Positions 1-5,885 of a stretch of 8,202 nt of DNA are shown here, in pieces; position 1 is the stretch's first letter, and each line of letters begins with the position of its first letter. The position numbers were made by a program, and so were the translations under genes. The notes beneath the pieces were generated by a model that worked only from the letters and a program-made list of their open reading frames with translations, was not told the origin of the DNA and did no database searches. Source of the DNA: Bacteroidetes bacterium SW_11_45_7 (lineage in GTDB: Bacteria; Bacteroidota; Bacteroidia; Chitinophagales; SW-11-45-7). The stretch spans positions 1 to 8,202 of the forward strand of contig PXTV01000032.1 of NCBI GenBank assembly GCA_003022985.1, read 5' to 3'.

Positions 1-5
1 AAAGC

Positions 6-43
6 AAGCCCCAATTTCCCGCGGGAGATTGGGGCTTTTTATT
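6..43. terminator. Rho-independent terminator hairpin, probably bidirectional
   Basis: A perfect 10-bp stem, AAGCCCCAAT (6-15) with ATTGGGGCTT (28-37), encloses a GC-rich 12-base centre. On the plus strand it is followed by a short T run (36-40), the better of the two polarities. On the minus strand it is followed by TTGCTTT, a weaker U tract. It lies about 80 bp beyond the stop of the peroxiredoxin gene, so it can end the minus-strand operon. The better plus-strand tail suggests it also serves a convergent gene left of the window, which cannot be seen. Confidence 0.75.
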
Positions 44-119
44 GGCGATCTATGAAACTTCTCGCTAACGAGAATGGGCATCACTATGCTTCCCATTGAT
101 TGGTTAGGCAGGCGACCAG

Positions 120-584
120 CTATCCCCCCATCACCTCCAACACCTGCTCGGTGGCCTCCTGGCTCTTCACCTCATCGATGATCTTTTCGATTTTGCCCTC
201 TTCATCGATGATAAACGTTTTTCGATCAACGGCCATCATCTCTTTGCCCATGATGTTTCTGAGGCCGTAAACACCGTAATCGTTCACGATCTTGGTTTCC
301 GGGTCTGCCACTAAAGGAAACGGCAGGTCGTACTTTTCAGCGAACTGCTTGTGGGTGTCCTGGTCATCAAAATTGACGCCAAGCACCTGATAGCCTTCAT
401 CGAGCAGTTTCTGATAGTTGTCGCGGAAGTTGCACGCCTCCTTGGTACAGCCGGGCGTGTCGTCCTTCGGATAGAAATAAAGGATCACCTTCTGCCCTTT
501 GTAATCATCCAGTTTGATGGTGTTGCCACTCTGGTCTTTGGCTTCAAATATGGGCGCCATCTGGCCTTCTTTTAAGTGCGTCAT
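120..584 (-). CDS. bcp: Thioredoxin-dependent thiol peroxidase, Bcp/PrxQ-type peroxiredoxin
   Basis: A 154-residue cytoplasmic peroxiredoxin of the Bcp/PrxQ class, which reduces H2O2 and organic hydroperoxides using electrons from thioredoxin. The sequence shows the hallmark segment DDTPGCTKEACNFRD: C46 is the expected peroxidatic cysteine, in the P-x-x-x-T/S-x-x-C type active site (T43, C46), and C51 is the resolving cysteine five residues later, the atypical 2-Cys arrangement of E. coli Bcp (C45/C50). R121 in the VDRKTF segment matches the conserved active-site arginine. These are the only two cysteines. Length is normal for the family (about 150-160). The ATG at 584 fits the usual N-terminus (x-L-K-x-G-x-x-A-P); an internal ATG at codon 9 would remove part of it, although it has a better purine-rich leader. 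The gene starts 4 bp after the upstream M23 peptidase stop, so it is probably cotranscribed and coupled. No own promoter is apparent. Confidence 0.95.
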   Translation of the reverse strand: MTHLKEGQMAPIFEAKDQSGNTIKLDDYKGQKVILYFYPKDDTPGCTKEACNFRDNYQKLLDEGYQVLGVNFDDQDTHKQFAEKYDLPFPLVADPETKIVNDYGVYGLRNIMGKEMMAVDRKTFIIDEEGKIEKIIDEVKSQEATEQVLEVMGG

Positions 585-588
585 AGCC

Positions 589-2313
589 TTACTTGGTTAA
601 TTTGGTTTTAAAAATCGTTTCATTGCCTACCTGATCTTTGACAATCAGTTTGAATTTGTGTTCCCCTTCCGGAAAATGCTCATCCATCGTGTAGGTGAGC
701 AGATCGTTTTTGGCATCGTACGCCATCAAAAGCCAATTCCCGTCAACTTCAGCCCTGTAGGAATCGATCCCCGCAAGATGGTCATCGATTTTAACCTTCA
801 ATTTCCGCTTGCTCGAGATCGTTTGATAAGGCCGGAAATTGACAGGCCGCACTTTTGGTGGGATCGTGTCAATTTTGACAGCATACTGGCCAAAAGCGCG
901 CGTTTTTGTTTGCAAATAGTTGTTGTGCCATTCCCCACCTTTGCTCCGCCAAGAGGAACCCTCCTCAGGACGGTATACAATTACCGCTTTCGATCTACTA
1001 ACATCCGGCAATTCGTTTGGTTGAATTTGCAGTGTCAAATGCTTATGCAAAGGTGTTGTCTTGTTGTGGATTTTATGAATGGGCGAATAAAGATAACTTG
1101 CAGATGCTCTGCGCTGATAATCCAAATTCACCGAATCGTAAACGGACCCTTTTGGGATTTGGATGTTGATCCCATCATACGCAAAGGTGGCGGAGCGACC
1201 GGGCACGATCATTTGATCGTACCACACCTTCTCATTTGAAAACAAGTCTTTGTTGCCATTGTATTGCACCTCAAAGGACAGCTCTGCCCGATTGCCGTGC
1301 TGATCCATAGCTGAAATGGTCACATCGTGGACCTCATTATCATCGAGATGAACAATGCCGCGGTTCTTGGGTGCTGAATAGGCAGGAAAACCATCGTTTG
1401 GCTCCAGGAAAAGCTGCTGGTATGTGAGGCCTCTTTTCCGTTTTGTTGCATAATCGATATGCGCATTGGCATAGCGGGTTTGATAAAAGGCAAAGCGATC
1501 ACCCTTGAACCGGTATAACGTATCGCCATCGACAGTAAGTTGCAGGAAATAGGTGCCATTGTAGTGGCCGGAGCCGTAAGACTTGTCGAACGTGCGCACG
1601 CCAAAGCCGATACGTCTGCTATTCACCTCCACCGGGTTGCCCGCTATGAAATATTCGCCTGCTTTGCGCCTTTTTAATCCCAACTCATGGGGTTCACTAC
1701 TAAACTTGCCTTTGCCCGGGTTATACACCATCGCATTCCAAATCACAGGACTTTGATCATCCCTGACATCAAAGCCAAAATACAGCGGGTTGATCGGCTC
1801 CTGGCTCTCTTTGTCGCGGATTTCAAAGTGGAGGTGCGGACCGCTGGAGCTACCGCTGTTGCCGCTCTTGGCAATGACTTCTCCTTGCCGCACAGGCAAA
1901 CCTCCCTTCCCGGGCCTCAGATCGATGCTGAAAGTCTCCTGCTCATATTGCCGTTTCTCCACGTACTTTTCCAGGCGAGGGCTAAACTCTTGAATGTGCG
2001 CATACACGCTTGTATAGCCATTCGGGTGATCGATGTAAACAGCTTTCCCGAATCCGTAAGGCAGTTCTTTGATGCGCGAGACATAGCCATTTGCTACAGC
2101 ATAAACATCGAGCCCTGTCCTTTCTTTGGTACGGAAATCTACGCCCGAGTGAAAATGATTGCCGCGGACTTCGCAAAATGTGCCCGAAAGGGTCAACGTA
2201 ATATCCAGAGGGGAGCGGAAAGCGTCTTGCGGATACTGGCCCTTTTGAGCCAAAACCGATAGCGGAAGCAGCAGCAACAATGCAATACGAGTAGGCAGAA
2301 GAAGCTTTCCCAT
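589..2313 (-). CDS. Exported M23-family metallopeptidase (LytM-like peptidoglycan endopeptidase)
   Basis: A predicted zinc endopeptidase acting on peptidoglycan cross-bridges in the periplasm. Numbering here is from the ATG at 2313 (574 aa). Residues 1-22 form a textbook signal peptide: MGK, a Leu-rich core, then SVLA before Q23. The M23 domain spans about residues 40-180. H55 and D59 (HSGVD) with H162 (HLHFE) match the zinc ligands, and H106 (YAHIQ) and H160 the catalytic histidines, so the site looks intact. A stretch of roughly 35 residues separates YAH from the GEVIAKSGNSG strand, longer than in minimal LytM domains. Residues 180-574 are beta-rich and non-catalytic; the last ~93 (from DTIPPKV) resemble an Ig-like fold with D-x-x-GN near the end. 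An upstream ATG at 2352 would give 587 aa and overlap the LOG gene by 32 bp, but it puts 13 extra residues before the signal peptide, so I prefer 2313 (7-bp gap). M23 identity is firm; the exact cleavage specificity is unknown. Confidence 0.9.
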   Translation of the reverse strand: MGKLLLPTRIALLLLLPLSVLAQKGQYPQDAFRSPLDITLTLSGTFCEVRGNHFHSGVDFRTKERTGLDVYAVANGYVSRIKELPYGFGKAVYIDHPNGYTSVYAHIQEFSPRLEKYVEKRQYEQETFSIDLRPGKGGLPVRQGEVIAKSGNSGSSSGPHLHFEIRDKESQEPINPLYFGFDVRDDQSPVIWNAMVYNPGKGKFSSEPHELGLKRRKAGEYFIAGNPVEVNSRRIGFGVRTFDKSYGSGHYNGTYFLQLTVDGDTLYRFKGDRFAFYQTRYANAHIDYATKRKRGLTYQQLFLEPNDGFPAYSAPKNRGIVHLDDNEVHDVTISAMDQHGNRAELSFEVQYNGNKDLFSNEKVWYDQMIVPGRSATFAYDGINIQIPKGSVYDSVNLDYQRRASASYLYSPIHKIHNKTTPLHKHLTLQIQPNELPDVSRSKAVIVYRPEEGSSWRSKGGEWHNNYLQTKTRAFGQYAVKIDTIPPKVRPVNFRPYQTISSKRKLKVKIDDHLAGIDSYRAEVDGNWLLMAYDAKNDLLTYTMDEHFPEGEHKFKLIVKDQVGNETIFKTKLTK

Positions 2314-2320
2314 AGACGTA

Positions 2321-3049
2321 TCAGAAATTCGGGCGAAGGGGATGTTTTTCATCTTCTTCGTAAAAGTTACGAATAATGGCCATTATATCATCCGGTGTAT
2401 CCACAAGGTTCATGAGTGCAAGGTCCTCAGGATGAATATTCTCCGTTTCCAACAACGTTGATTTGATCCATTCGATCAAGCCGCCCCAGTAATCCTTCCC
2501 TACCAACACAATAGGCACCTGCTCAATTTTGAGCGTTTGGATCAATGTTAACGACTCGAACAGCTCGTCCATTGTACCAAAGCCGCCCGGAAAGAAGACA
2601 AAGCCCTGTGCGTATTTGACGAGCATTACTTTTCTTACGAAGAAATAGTTAAAGTTGATCAACTTGTCTTTATCGACATAATCATTCATTCCCTGTTCCA
2701 TCGGTAGGTCAATGTTGATCCCAACAGACTTGCCGCCATTCTCAAAGGCACCTTTATTGGCAGCTTCCATAATGCCGGGGCCACCACCGGAAATGACGCC
2801 AAAGCCGTCTTCCACGCACTTGGCTCCCAGCTCTTCAGCCATCTGGTAATAAGGATTGCTCTCTTGCGTCCGGGCTGAACCGTAAACAGAAATACAGGGA
2901 CCGATCTTGTTCAGCTTTTCAAAACCATCCACAAACTCGGCCATGATCTTGAAAATGTTCCAGGACGAATCGGCCTTGAGTTGCGTCCACGATTTTTCGG
3001 TATAAAACTTCTTTTTGCGAAATTTATTGTTGTCGGGGTTTTTATTCAT
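2321..3049 (-). CDS. LOG-family (TIGR00730) nucleotide 5'-monophosphate phosphoribohydrolase-like protein
   Basis: A 242-residue Rossmann-like protein of the LOG / lysine-decarboxylase-like family. Members studied hydrolyse the N-glycosidic bond of nucleoside 5'-monophosphates (cytokinin activation in plants, nucleotide salvage or turnover in bacteria such as PpnN). The sequence shows GSART at 57-61, the nucleotide-binding SGGGPGIMEAANKGA at 87-101, R139-K140 (FFVRK), and the signature PGGFGTMDE at 154-162. R139 and E162 are the likely catalytic pair. No decarboxylase function is implied; older annotations of 'lysine decarboxylase' are misleading. The first 30 residues are rich in Lys and Asn and lie before the conserved core, as in longer cytoplasmic LOG proteins. 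The start ATG at 3049 follows an A-rich leader (AAACAAAACGAA) without a Shine-Dalgarno sequence. It heads a likely operon with the M23 peptidase and bcp. The natural substrate (purine or pyrimidine NMP) cannot be read from the sequence. Confidence 0.9.
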   Translation of the reverse strand: MNKNPDNNKFRKKKFYTEKSWTQLKADSSWNIFKIMAEFVDGFEKLNKIGPCISVYGSARTQESNPYYQMAEELGAKCVEDGFGVISGGGPGIMEAANKGAFENGGKSVGINIDLPMEQGMNDYVDKDKLINFNYFFVRKVMLVKYAQGFVFFPGGFGTMDELFESLTLIQTLKIEQVPIVLVGKDYWGGLIEWIKSTLLETENIHPEDLALMNLVDTPDDIMAIIRNFYEEDEKHPLRPNF

Positions 3050-3074
3050 TTCGTTTTGTTTGATATATTAAAAT

Positions 3075-3105
3075 GCCACTCCCGATGCTTGACATCGGGA
3101 GTGGC
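3075..3105 (-). terminator. 13-bp perfect hairpin terminator after the SSS symporter gene
   Basis: GCCACTCCCGATG (3075-3087) pairs perfectly with CATCGGGAGTGGC (3093-3105) around a 5-base loop. Read on the minus strand, the stem is followed by ATTTTAATATA, a moderate U tract. It lies about 90 bp beyond the stop of the symporter gene and about 25 bp before the LOG start codon, so it most likely ends symporter transcription. On the plus strand it is followed by AAAAC, so it is poor as a terminator there. It leaves very little room for a LOG promoter, unless that promoter overlaps the hairpin or the LOG operon depends on readthrough. Confidence 0.65.
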
Positions 3106-3197
3106 AAAACTACTCACTTGGCATTACCAGGTAAACTTCTTGACTGAATAGTTACTTACAATTTGGTGTCTTGATGCCTTCGTGGCTAAATAGAACC

Positions 3198-4637
3198 TTA
3201 CTTTCTTGCGATCATCAATCCTGCAAATGTCAACAAACCATTGAGAATAAGGATTTCAAAACCGAATTCATAAACCGTCAATGGTTTGCTGTAGATATTT
3301 ATGATATACGACAAGACAGGTGACAAGATACAGACCATAGGAATCCAATTATCACGGACTTCGTACTTTGTAAACATCCCAAAGCTATAGAGCCCGAGCA
3401 AGGGACCATATGTGTACCCTGCGGCAGTGAAAACGCTACTGATGACCGCTTCATTGTTGATGGCGTTAAAAACCACGATTACACCGAATACAATAGCGGA
3501 AAACGAAAAGTGAACGGCATATCTGATAGGTTTTGTCCCCTTTTTGTAGTGCAAATGCTCTTGTTCAAACCCGAGAAAATCCACGCAAAAGGAAGTAGTA
3601 AGTGCCGTTAGAGCTGAATCGGCACTACTGTAAGCTGCAGCTACCAGCCCGAGCACAAACACAATGCCCGCCAGAGGGCTAAAGTGATCGATCGCAAGCG
3701 TGGGGAACAGCTCATCGGTTTGTTCGGGAATGGGGATGCCGTTTTGATTGGCAAAGATGTAAAGCAGTGCGCCTAAAGACAGGAAAAAGAAGTTCACAAA
3801 CGCAAACATCCCCGCAAACCAGAACAAGTTCTTCTTCGCATCCTTCAATGTGCGTATACTCAAACTTTTCTGCATCATGTCCTGATCGAGGCCTGTCATA
3901 ACAATGGCAATGAACATACCTGCAAAAAACTGCTTCACGAAAAACTGCTCCCCCTGCCAGTCCAAAAAGAAGATTTGGGAATAGCTGGATTGCTGTACCG
4001 CCCGGATCATGCCGCTAATGTTGAGGTCCATATCGCCTGCGATATAGCGTATGGACAACACAACCGTAAGAAGCATAAAGAAAGTTTGGAGGGCATCTGT
4101 CCAAACGATGGTTTTGATGCCTCCGCGAAAGGTGTAAATCCAGATCAATATTATGGTGATAAGGACAGTTGCCCGGAATGGCACATCCCAATGCTCAAAG
4201 ATGGCCAAATGCATCACGCTTGCCACCAGAAACAACCGAAAAGCAGCGCCAATGGTCCGCGAAAGGATGAAGAAAAAGGCCCCTGTTTTGTAGGAATAAA
4301 AGCCAAAGCGTTCGCCTAAATAAGTGTAGATGGACGTGAGTTTATTGCGATAGTAAAGCGGGAGCAAAACTGTGGCAATGATGATGTAGCCCACGATATT
4401 GCCCAGCACCATTTGCAGGTAAGAGAAGCTGCTGTCACCCACCCATCCCGGCACGGAGATGAATGTAACGCCCGAAAGGGTCGTCCCCACCATCCCAAAA
4501 GCCACCAAATACCAGGGCGATCGTTTATTGCCGATGAAAAACTCACTGTTGTCACCCTTCCTGGCAGTAAGATGGGAGACGACAAGCAGCACGGCAAAAT
4601 AACCGACTATAACGGCAATGACGAGGGTTGGTGACAT
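3198..4637 (-). CDS. Sodium:solute symporter (SSS family, LeuT fold)
   Basis: A 479-residue inner-membrane Na+-coupled symporter. I count about 13 hydrophobic segments, the usual SSS topology, beginning at residues 4-23 and ending with the last helix at the C-terminus, which stops shortly after (ARK). Family features: the GTTLSGVTFI stretch (51-60) in the second helix, the FRGGIKTIVWTDALQ segment (170-184), typical of SSS proteins between helices 5 and 6, and AAAYSSADSALTALTT (333-348), whose adjacent serines S337/S338 match the Na2 site. The substrate cannot be assigned: this branch includes transporters annotated for sugars, sialic acid, proline or pantothenate. It is monocistronic by appearance, with a candidate promoter just upstream and a terminator hairpin downstream. 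The ATG at 4637 gives a sensible short N-terminus before the first helix and no competing upstream start is evident. Confidence 0.9.
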   Translation of the reverse strand: MSPTLVIAVIVGYFAVLLVVSHLTARKGDNSEFFIGNKRSPWYLVAFGMVGTTLSGVTFISVPGWVGDSSFSYLQMVLGNIVGYIIIATVLLPLYYRNKLTSIYTYLGERFGFYSYKTGAFFFILSRTIGAAFRLFLVASVMHLAIFEHWDVPFRATVLITIILIWIYTFRGGIKTIVWTDALQTFFMLLTVVLSIRYIAGDMDLNISGMIRAVQQSSYSQIFFLDWQGEQFFVKQFFAGMFIAIVMTGLDQDMMQKSLSIRTLKDAKKNLFWFAGMFAFVNFFFLSLGALLYIFANQNGIPIPEQTDELFPTLAIDHFSPLAGIVFVLGLVAAAYSSADSALTALTTSFCVDFLGFEQEHLHYKKGTKPIRYAVHFSFSAIVFGVIVVFNAINNEAVISSVFTAAGYTYGPLLGLYSFGMFTKYEVRDNWIPMVCILSPVLSYIINIYSKPLTVYEFGFEILILNGLLTFAGLMIARK

Positions 4638-4655
4638 ACACGAACAGTGACATTA

Positions 4656-4685
4656 CAAATGTCTGCAATTTCCTAACTGATCAAA
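4656..4685 (-). promoter_or_regulatory. Candidate Bacteroidota-type promoter for the SSS symporter
   Basis: On the minus strand, TTTG (4682-4685) is followed after 18 bases by GACATTTG (4656-4663). The Bacteroidota sigma-ABfr consensus is TTTG, 17-23 bases, TAnnTTTG, so the -7 element matches at 7 of 8 positions, with one mismatch at the first base. The implied start site would be near 4649, giving a leader of only about 12 bases before the ATG at 4637. This is pattern matching by eye and untested. Confidence 0.35.
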
Positions 4686-4712
4686 GGGAGGGAAAGGTGG
4701 GGAAGGTTGATG

Positions 4713-4728
4713 TTGACTGGCATGTCAA
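4713..4728. promoter_or_regulatory. Short inverted repeat TTGAC-N6-GTCAA upstream of the symporter promoter
   Basis: TTGAC (4713-4717) and GTCAA (4724-4728) are perfect 5-bp half-sites spaced by 6 bases, shaped like a CRP/FNR-family operator though not matching either consensus exactly. Its centre lies about 70 bp upstream of the inferred symporter start site. A 5-bp repeat can occur by chance, so this is only a candidate. Confidence 0.15.
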
Positions 4729-4767
4729 GAAAATAGAATGCAAAACTTGATGAGGAAGAAATCAATA

Positions 4768-4792
4768 CCGCAGAGACGTTAAGCCGCAGAGA
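4768..4792. repeat. Degenerate CCGCAGAGA repeat, two copies
   Basis: CCGCAGAGA occurs at 4768-4776 and again at 4784-4792, a 16-base period, with GACG and TTAAG between. The pattern resembles the CGCAGAGACGCAAAG-type dispersed intergenic repeats that I recall from many environmental bacterial genomes, here in a decayed form. Its relation to that repeat class is from memory and not checked. It sits about 100 bp beyond the end of the toxin-antitoxin block. Confidence 0.45.
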
Positions 4793-4892
4793 TATTTGAC
4801 GTTTGTTATTCGAGCTGAAGTTTTGTCTGCCAAAATCATTGCCGTTTATTTCATGTAAAATAGTATGAAGTCGGTAAAAATGGCAAGAGCAT

Positions 4893-5291
4893 TTATTCCT
4901 GAAAACCCATAAGATGCTTGATCTCTTTTATAAACGCTTCGGATTGATCATATAAGGTTGCCACAGTTTGTCGGTCAAAATCATAGAAATCATCGTAATC
5001 AGTACGCTGTCGCGCAGTAAAGAGTTTTGCGTATAATTTACCTGAATCGGAAGACAGCCTATTTGTTTTAACAAAATGCAGAAATAATTGAGTCTTTACA
5101 CCTGCATGCGTATGAGCTTTGATGCCTTCGGATACCAACAAAGCATTGACAGCATAAAAGCAGGCATAATACAATCGGTTGACAGCGGAATTGGCAAAGT
5201 TATTTTGCAGCAGAAGGTGGGAGGCATTCAATGTTTCATCTGCCCTCTGAAGTCTATAGCGGATATAATCCTTTCTTGGAAACTCCGTCAT
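4893..5291 (-). CDS. HEPN domain protein (COG1895/UPF0332-like), putative toxin of an MNT-HEPN pair
   Basis: A 132-residue, mostly helical cytoplasmic protein of the HEPN superfamily (PF05168-like), partner of the nucleotidyltransferase encoded immediately upstream. The best landmarks are AVNRLYYACFYAVNALL (36-52), the typical first HEPN helix with R39-x-x-Y42, and FTARQRTDYDDF (91-102), matching the R-x-x-x-D-Y ending of this subfamily. The canonical HEPN RNase motif R-x(4-6)-H is not present after R94; the position four after the Arg holds D98 and the next Y99. H60, H62 and H72 lie elsewhere. So RNase activity cannot be presumed, though the family is usually called a toxin. The start ATG overlaps the upstream stop (ATGA, 5288-5291), implying translational coupling. 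In the studied Shewanella MntA-HepT pair, MNT adds AMP to a HepT tyrosine; Y99 is only a speculative counterpart here. Confidence 0.85.
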   Translation of the reverse strand: MTEFPRKDYIRYRLQRADETLNASHLLLQNNFANSAVNRLYYACFYAVNALLVSEGIKAHTHAGVKTQLFLHFVKTNRLSSDSGKLYAKLFTARQRTDYDDFYDFDRQTVATLYDQSEAFIKEIKHLMGFQE

Positions 5292-5608
5292 AGCTGAACT
5301 CCTTCTTCAGAAATATTCTGATAAAGAGGGGTGATGGAGTGTTTCCCTTGTTTCCCTTTCCAATCAGAACGAGCGTAAACGAATGGTGAAATAGCAATTG
5401 CAAGCTCAAGTTCTAATTCGAACATATTCTCGATAAATCTTTGTTCGAGCTGGAAGGTAACCGGATCATTCACAAGGATGAGCACATCCCAGTCGGACTC
5501 GCTGCCTTCATCGCCCCGGGCCTGCGAGCCGAACAAAATGACCTCAGCATCGGGGTCTAGTTCTGCAACATTCGCTTTGATCCGTTTTTTGATATAGGGC
5601 TTGTCCAT
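5288..5608 (-). CDS. Minimal nucleotidyltransferase (MNT), putative antitoxin of the HEPN protein
   Basis: A 106-residue protein with the pol-beta-type nucleotidyltransferase core. It has GSQARG (27-32) followed by SDWDVLILV (38-46), in which D39 and D41 are the expected metal-binding aspartates. The third acidic residue normally lies on a later strand; here the candidates are glutamates in FELELELAIA (63-72), so a Glu may replace the usual Asp, or the match may be poor. Length is typical of minimal MNTs, which lack the extra domains of larger transferases. In characterised MNT-HEPN modules the MNT neutralises its partner by AMPylation. The gene starts at an ATG 34 bp after the upstream antitoxin stop and overlaps the HEPN gene by 4 bp (ATGA). 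An AGAAAG stretch precedes the start and may act as a weak ribosome site. No clear own promoter is seen, so readthrough from the upstream pair is possible. Confidence 0.88.
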   Translation of the reverse strand: MDKPYIKKRIKANVAELDPDAEVILFGSQARGDEGSESDWDVLILVNDPVTFQLEQRFIENMFELELELAIAISPFVYARSDWKGKQGKHSITPLYQNISEEGVQL

Positions 5609-5642
5609 TGTTATTCTTTCTGGTGGATTTAACTTATCGATC

Positions 5643-5885
5643 TTAATCGCTCAGGGTAGTCACCTCAACGAGATGATGTTTTTGCCGTGCATCATCTACA
5701 ATTGATTCCAATTTATCGGAAATCGAATCATCGATCCAATCTGCTCCACATTGTGAACAAACAAACGCAGGCACATCTCGTACAACCACAACACCAAACT
5801 GTAGATCAACTGTGAAAGTTGTGTGTCCCTTTTCAATGAATCCGCCACAAAACGGGCACTTATCTGGTTTTTCGGAATCTTTCAT
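5643..5885 (-). CDS. YgiT-type zinc-finger protein, putative MqsA-like antitoxin without HTH domain
   Basis: An 80-residue protein with a treble-clef-like zinc site: CPFCGG (C10, C13) and CSQCGA (C43, C46), the pattern of the YgiT/MqsA N-terminal domain (TIGR03831-type). Between them is a beta-rich stretch (21-42, TTFTVDLQFGVVVVRDVPAF) typical of the family. E. coli MqsA is about 131 aa with a C-terminal XRE-type HTH; this protein stops after an acidic, helical tail (52-80) and has no HTH, so it probably neutralises its partner without repressing its own promoter in the MqsA manner. Its ATG overlaps the stop of the upstream DUF4258 toxin gene (ATGA, 5882-5885), the classic toxin-first order of mqsRA. 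The gene is followed by the MNT gene after 34 bp. Confidence 0.88.
   Translation of the reverse strand: MKDSEKPDKCPFCGGFIEKGHTTFTVDLQFGVVVVRDVPAFVCSQCGADWIDDSISDKLESIVDDARQKHHLVEVTTLSD

Larger units (their letters stand above)
4638..4892. other. 255-bp intergenic region between HEPN gene and symporter gene
   Basis: No coding capacity is recognisable. From the left it holds the candidate symporter promoter, a small inverted repeat, and two copies of CCGCAGAGA. The remainder (about 4793-4892) is AT-rich and featureless to my reading. No convincing terminator hairpin follows the HEPN stop, so toxin-antitoxin transcripts may run toward the symporter gene. No tRNA-like or attachment-site structure was seen. 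Confidence 0.6.

Noticed and set aside
59..74. Hairpin TTCTCG-CTAA-CGAGAA after the bcp gene
   Set aside because: The stem is only 6 bp and has no T tract on either side; the hairpin at 6-43 is a far better terminator.
658..1239. Plus-strand open frame of 193 codons
   Set aside because: It lies wholly antisense to the M23 peptidase gene, has no recognisable domain, and its composition is that of a shadow frame.
1687..2262. Plus-strand open frame of 191 codons
   Set aside because: It is antisense to the conserved M23 catalytic domain and signal peptide; the minus-strand gene fully explains the region.
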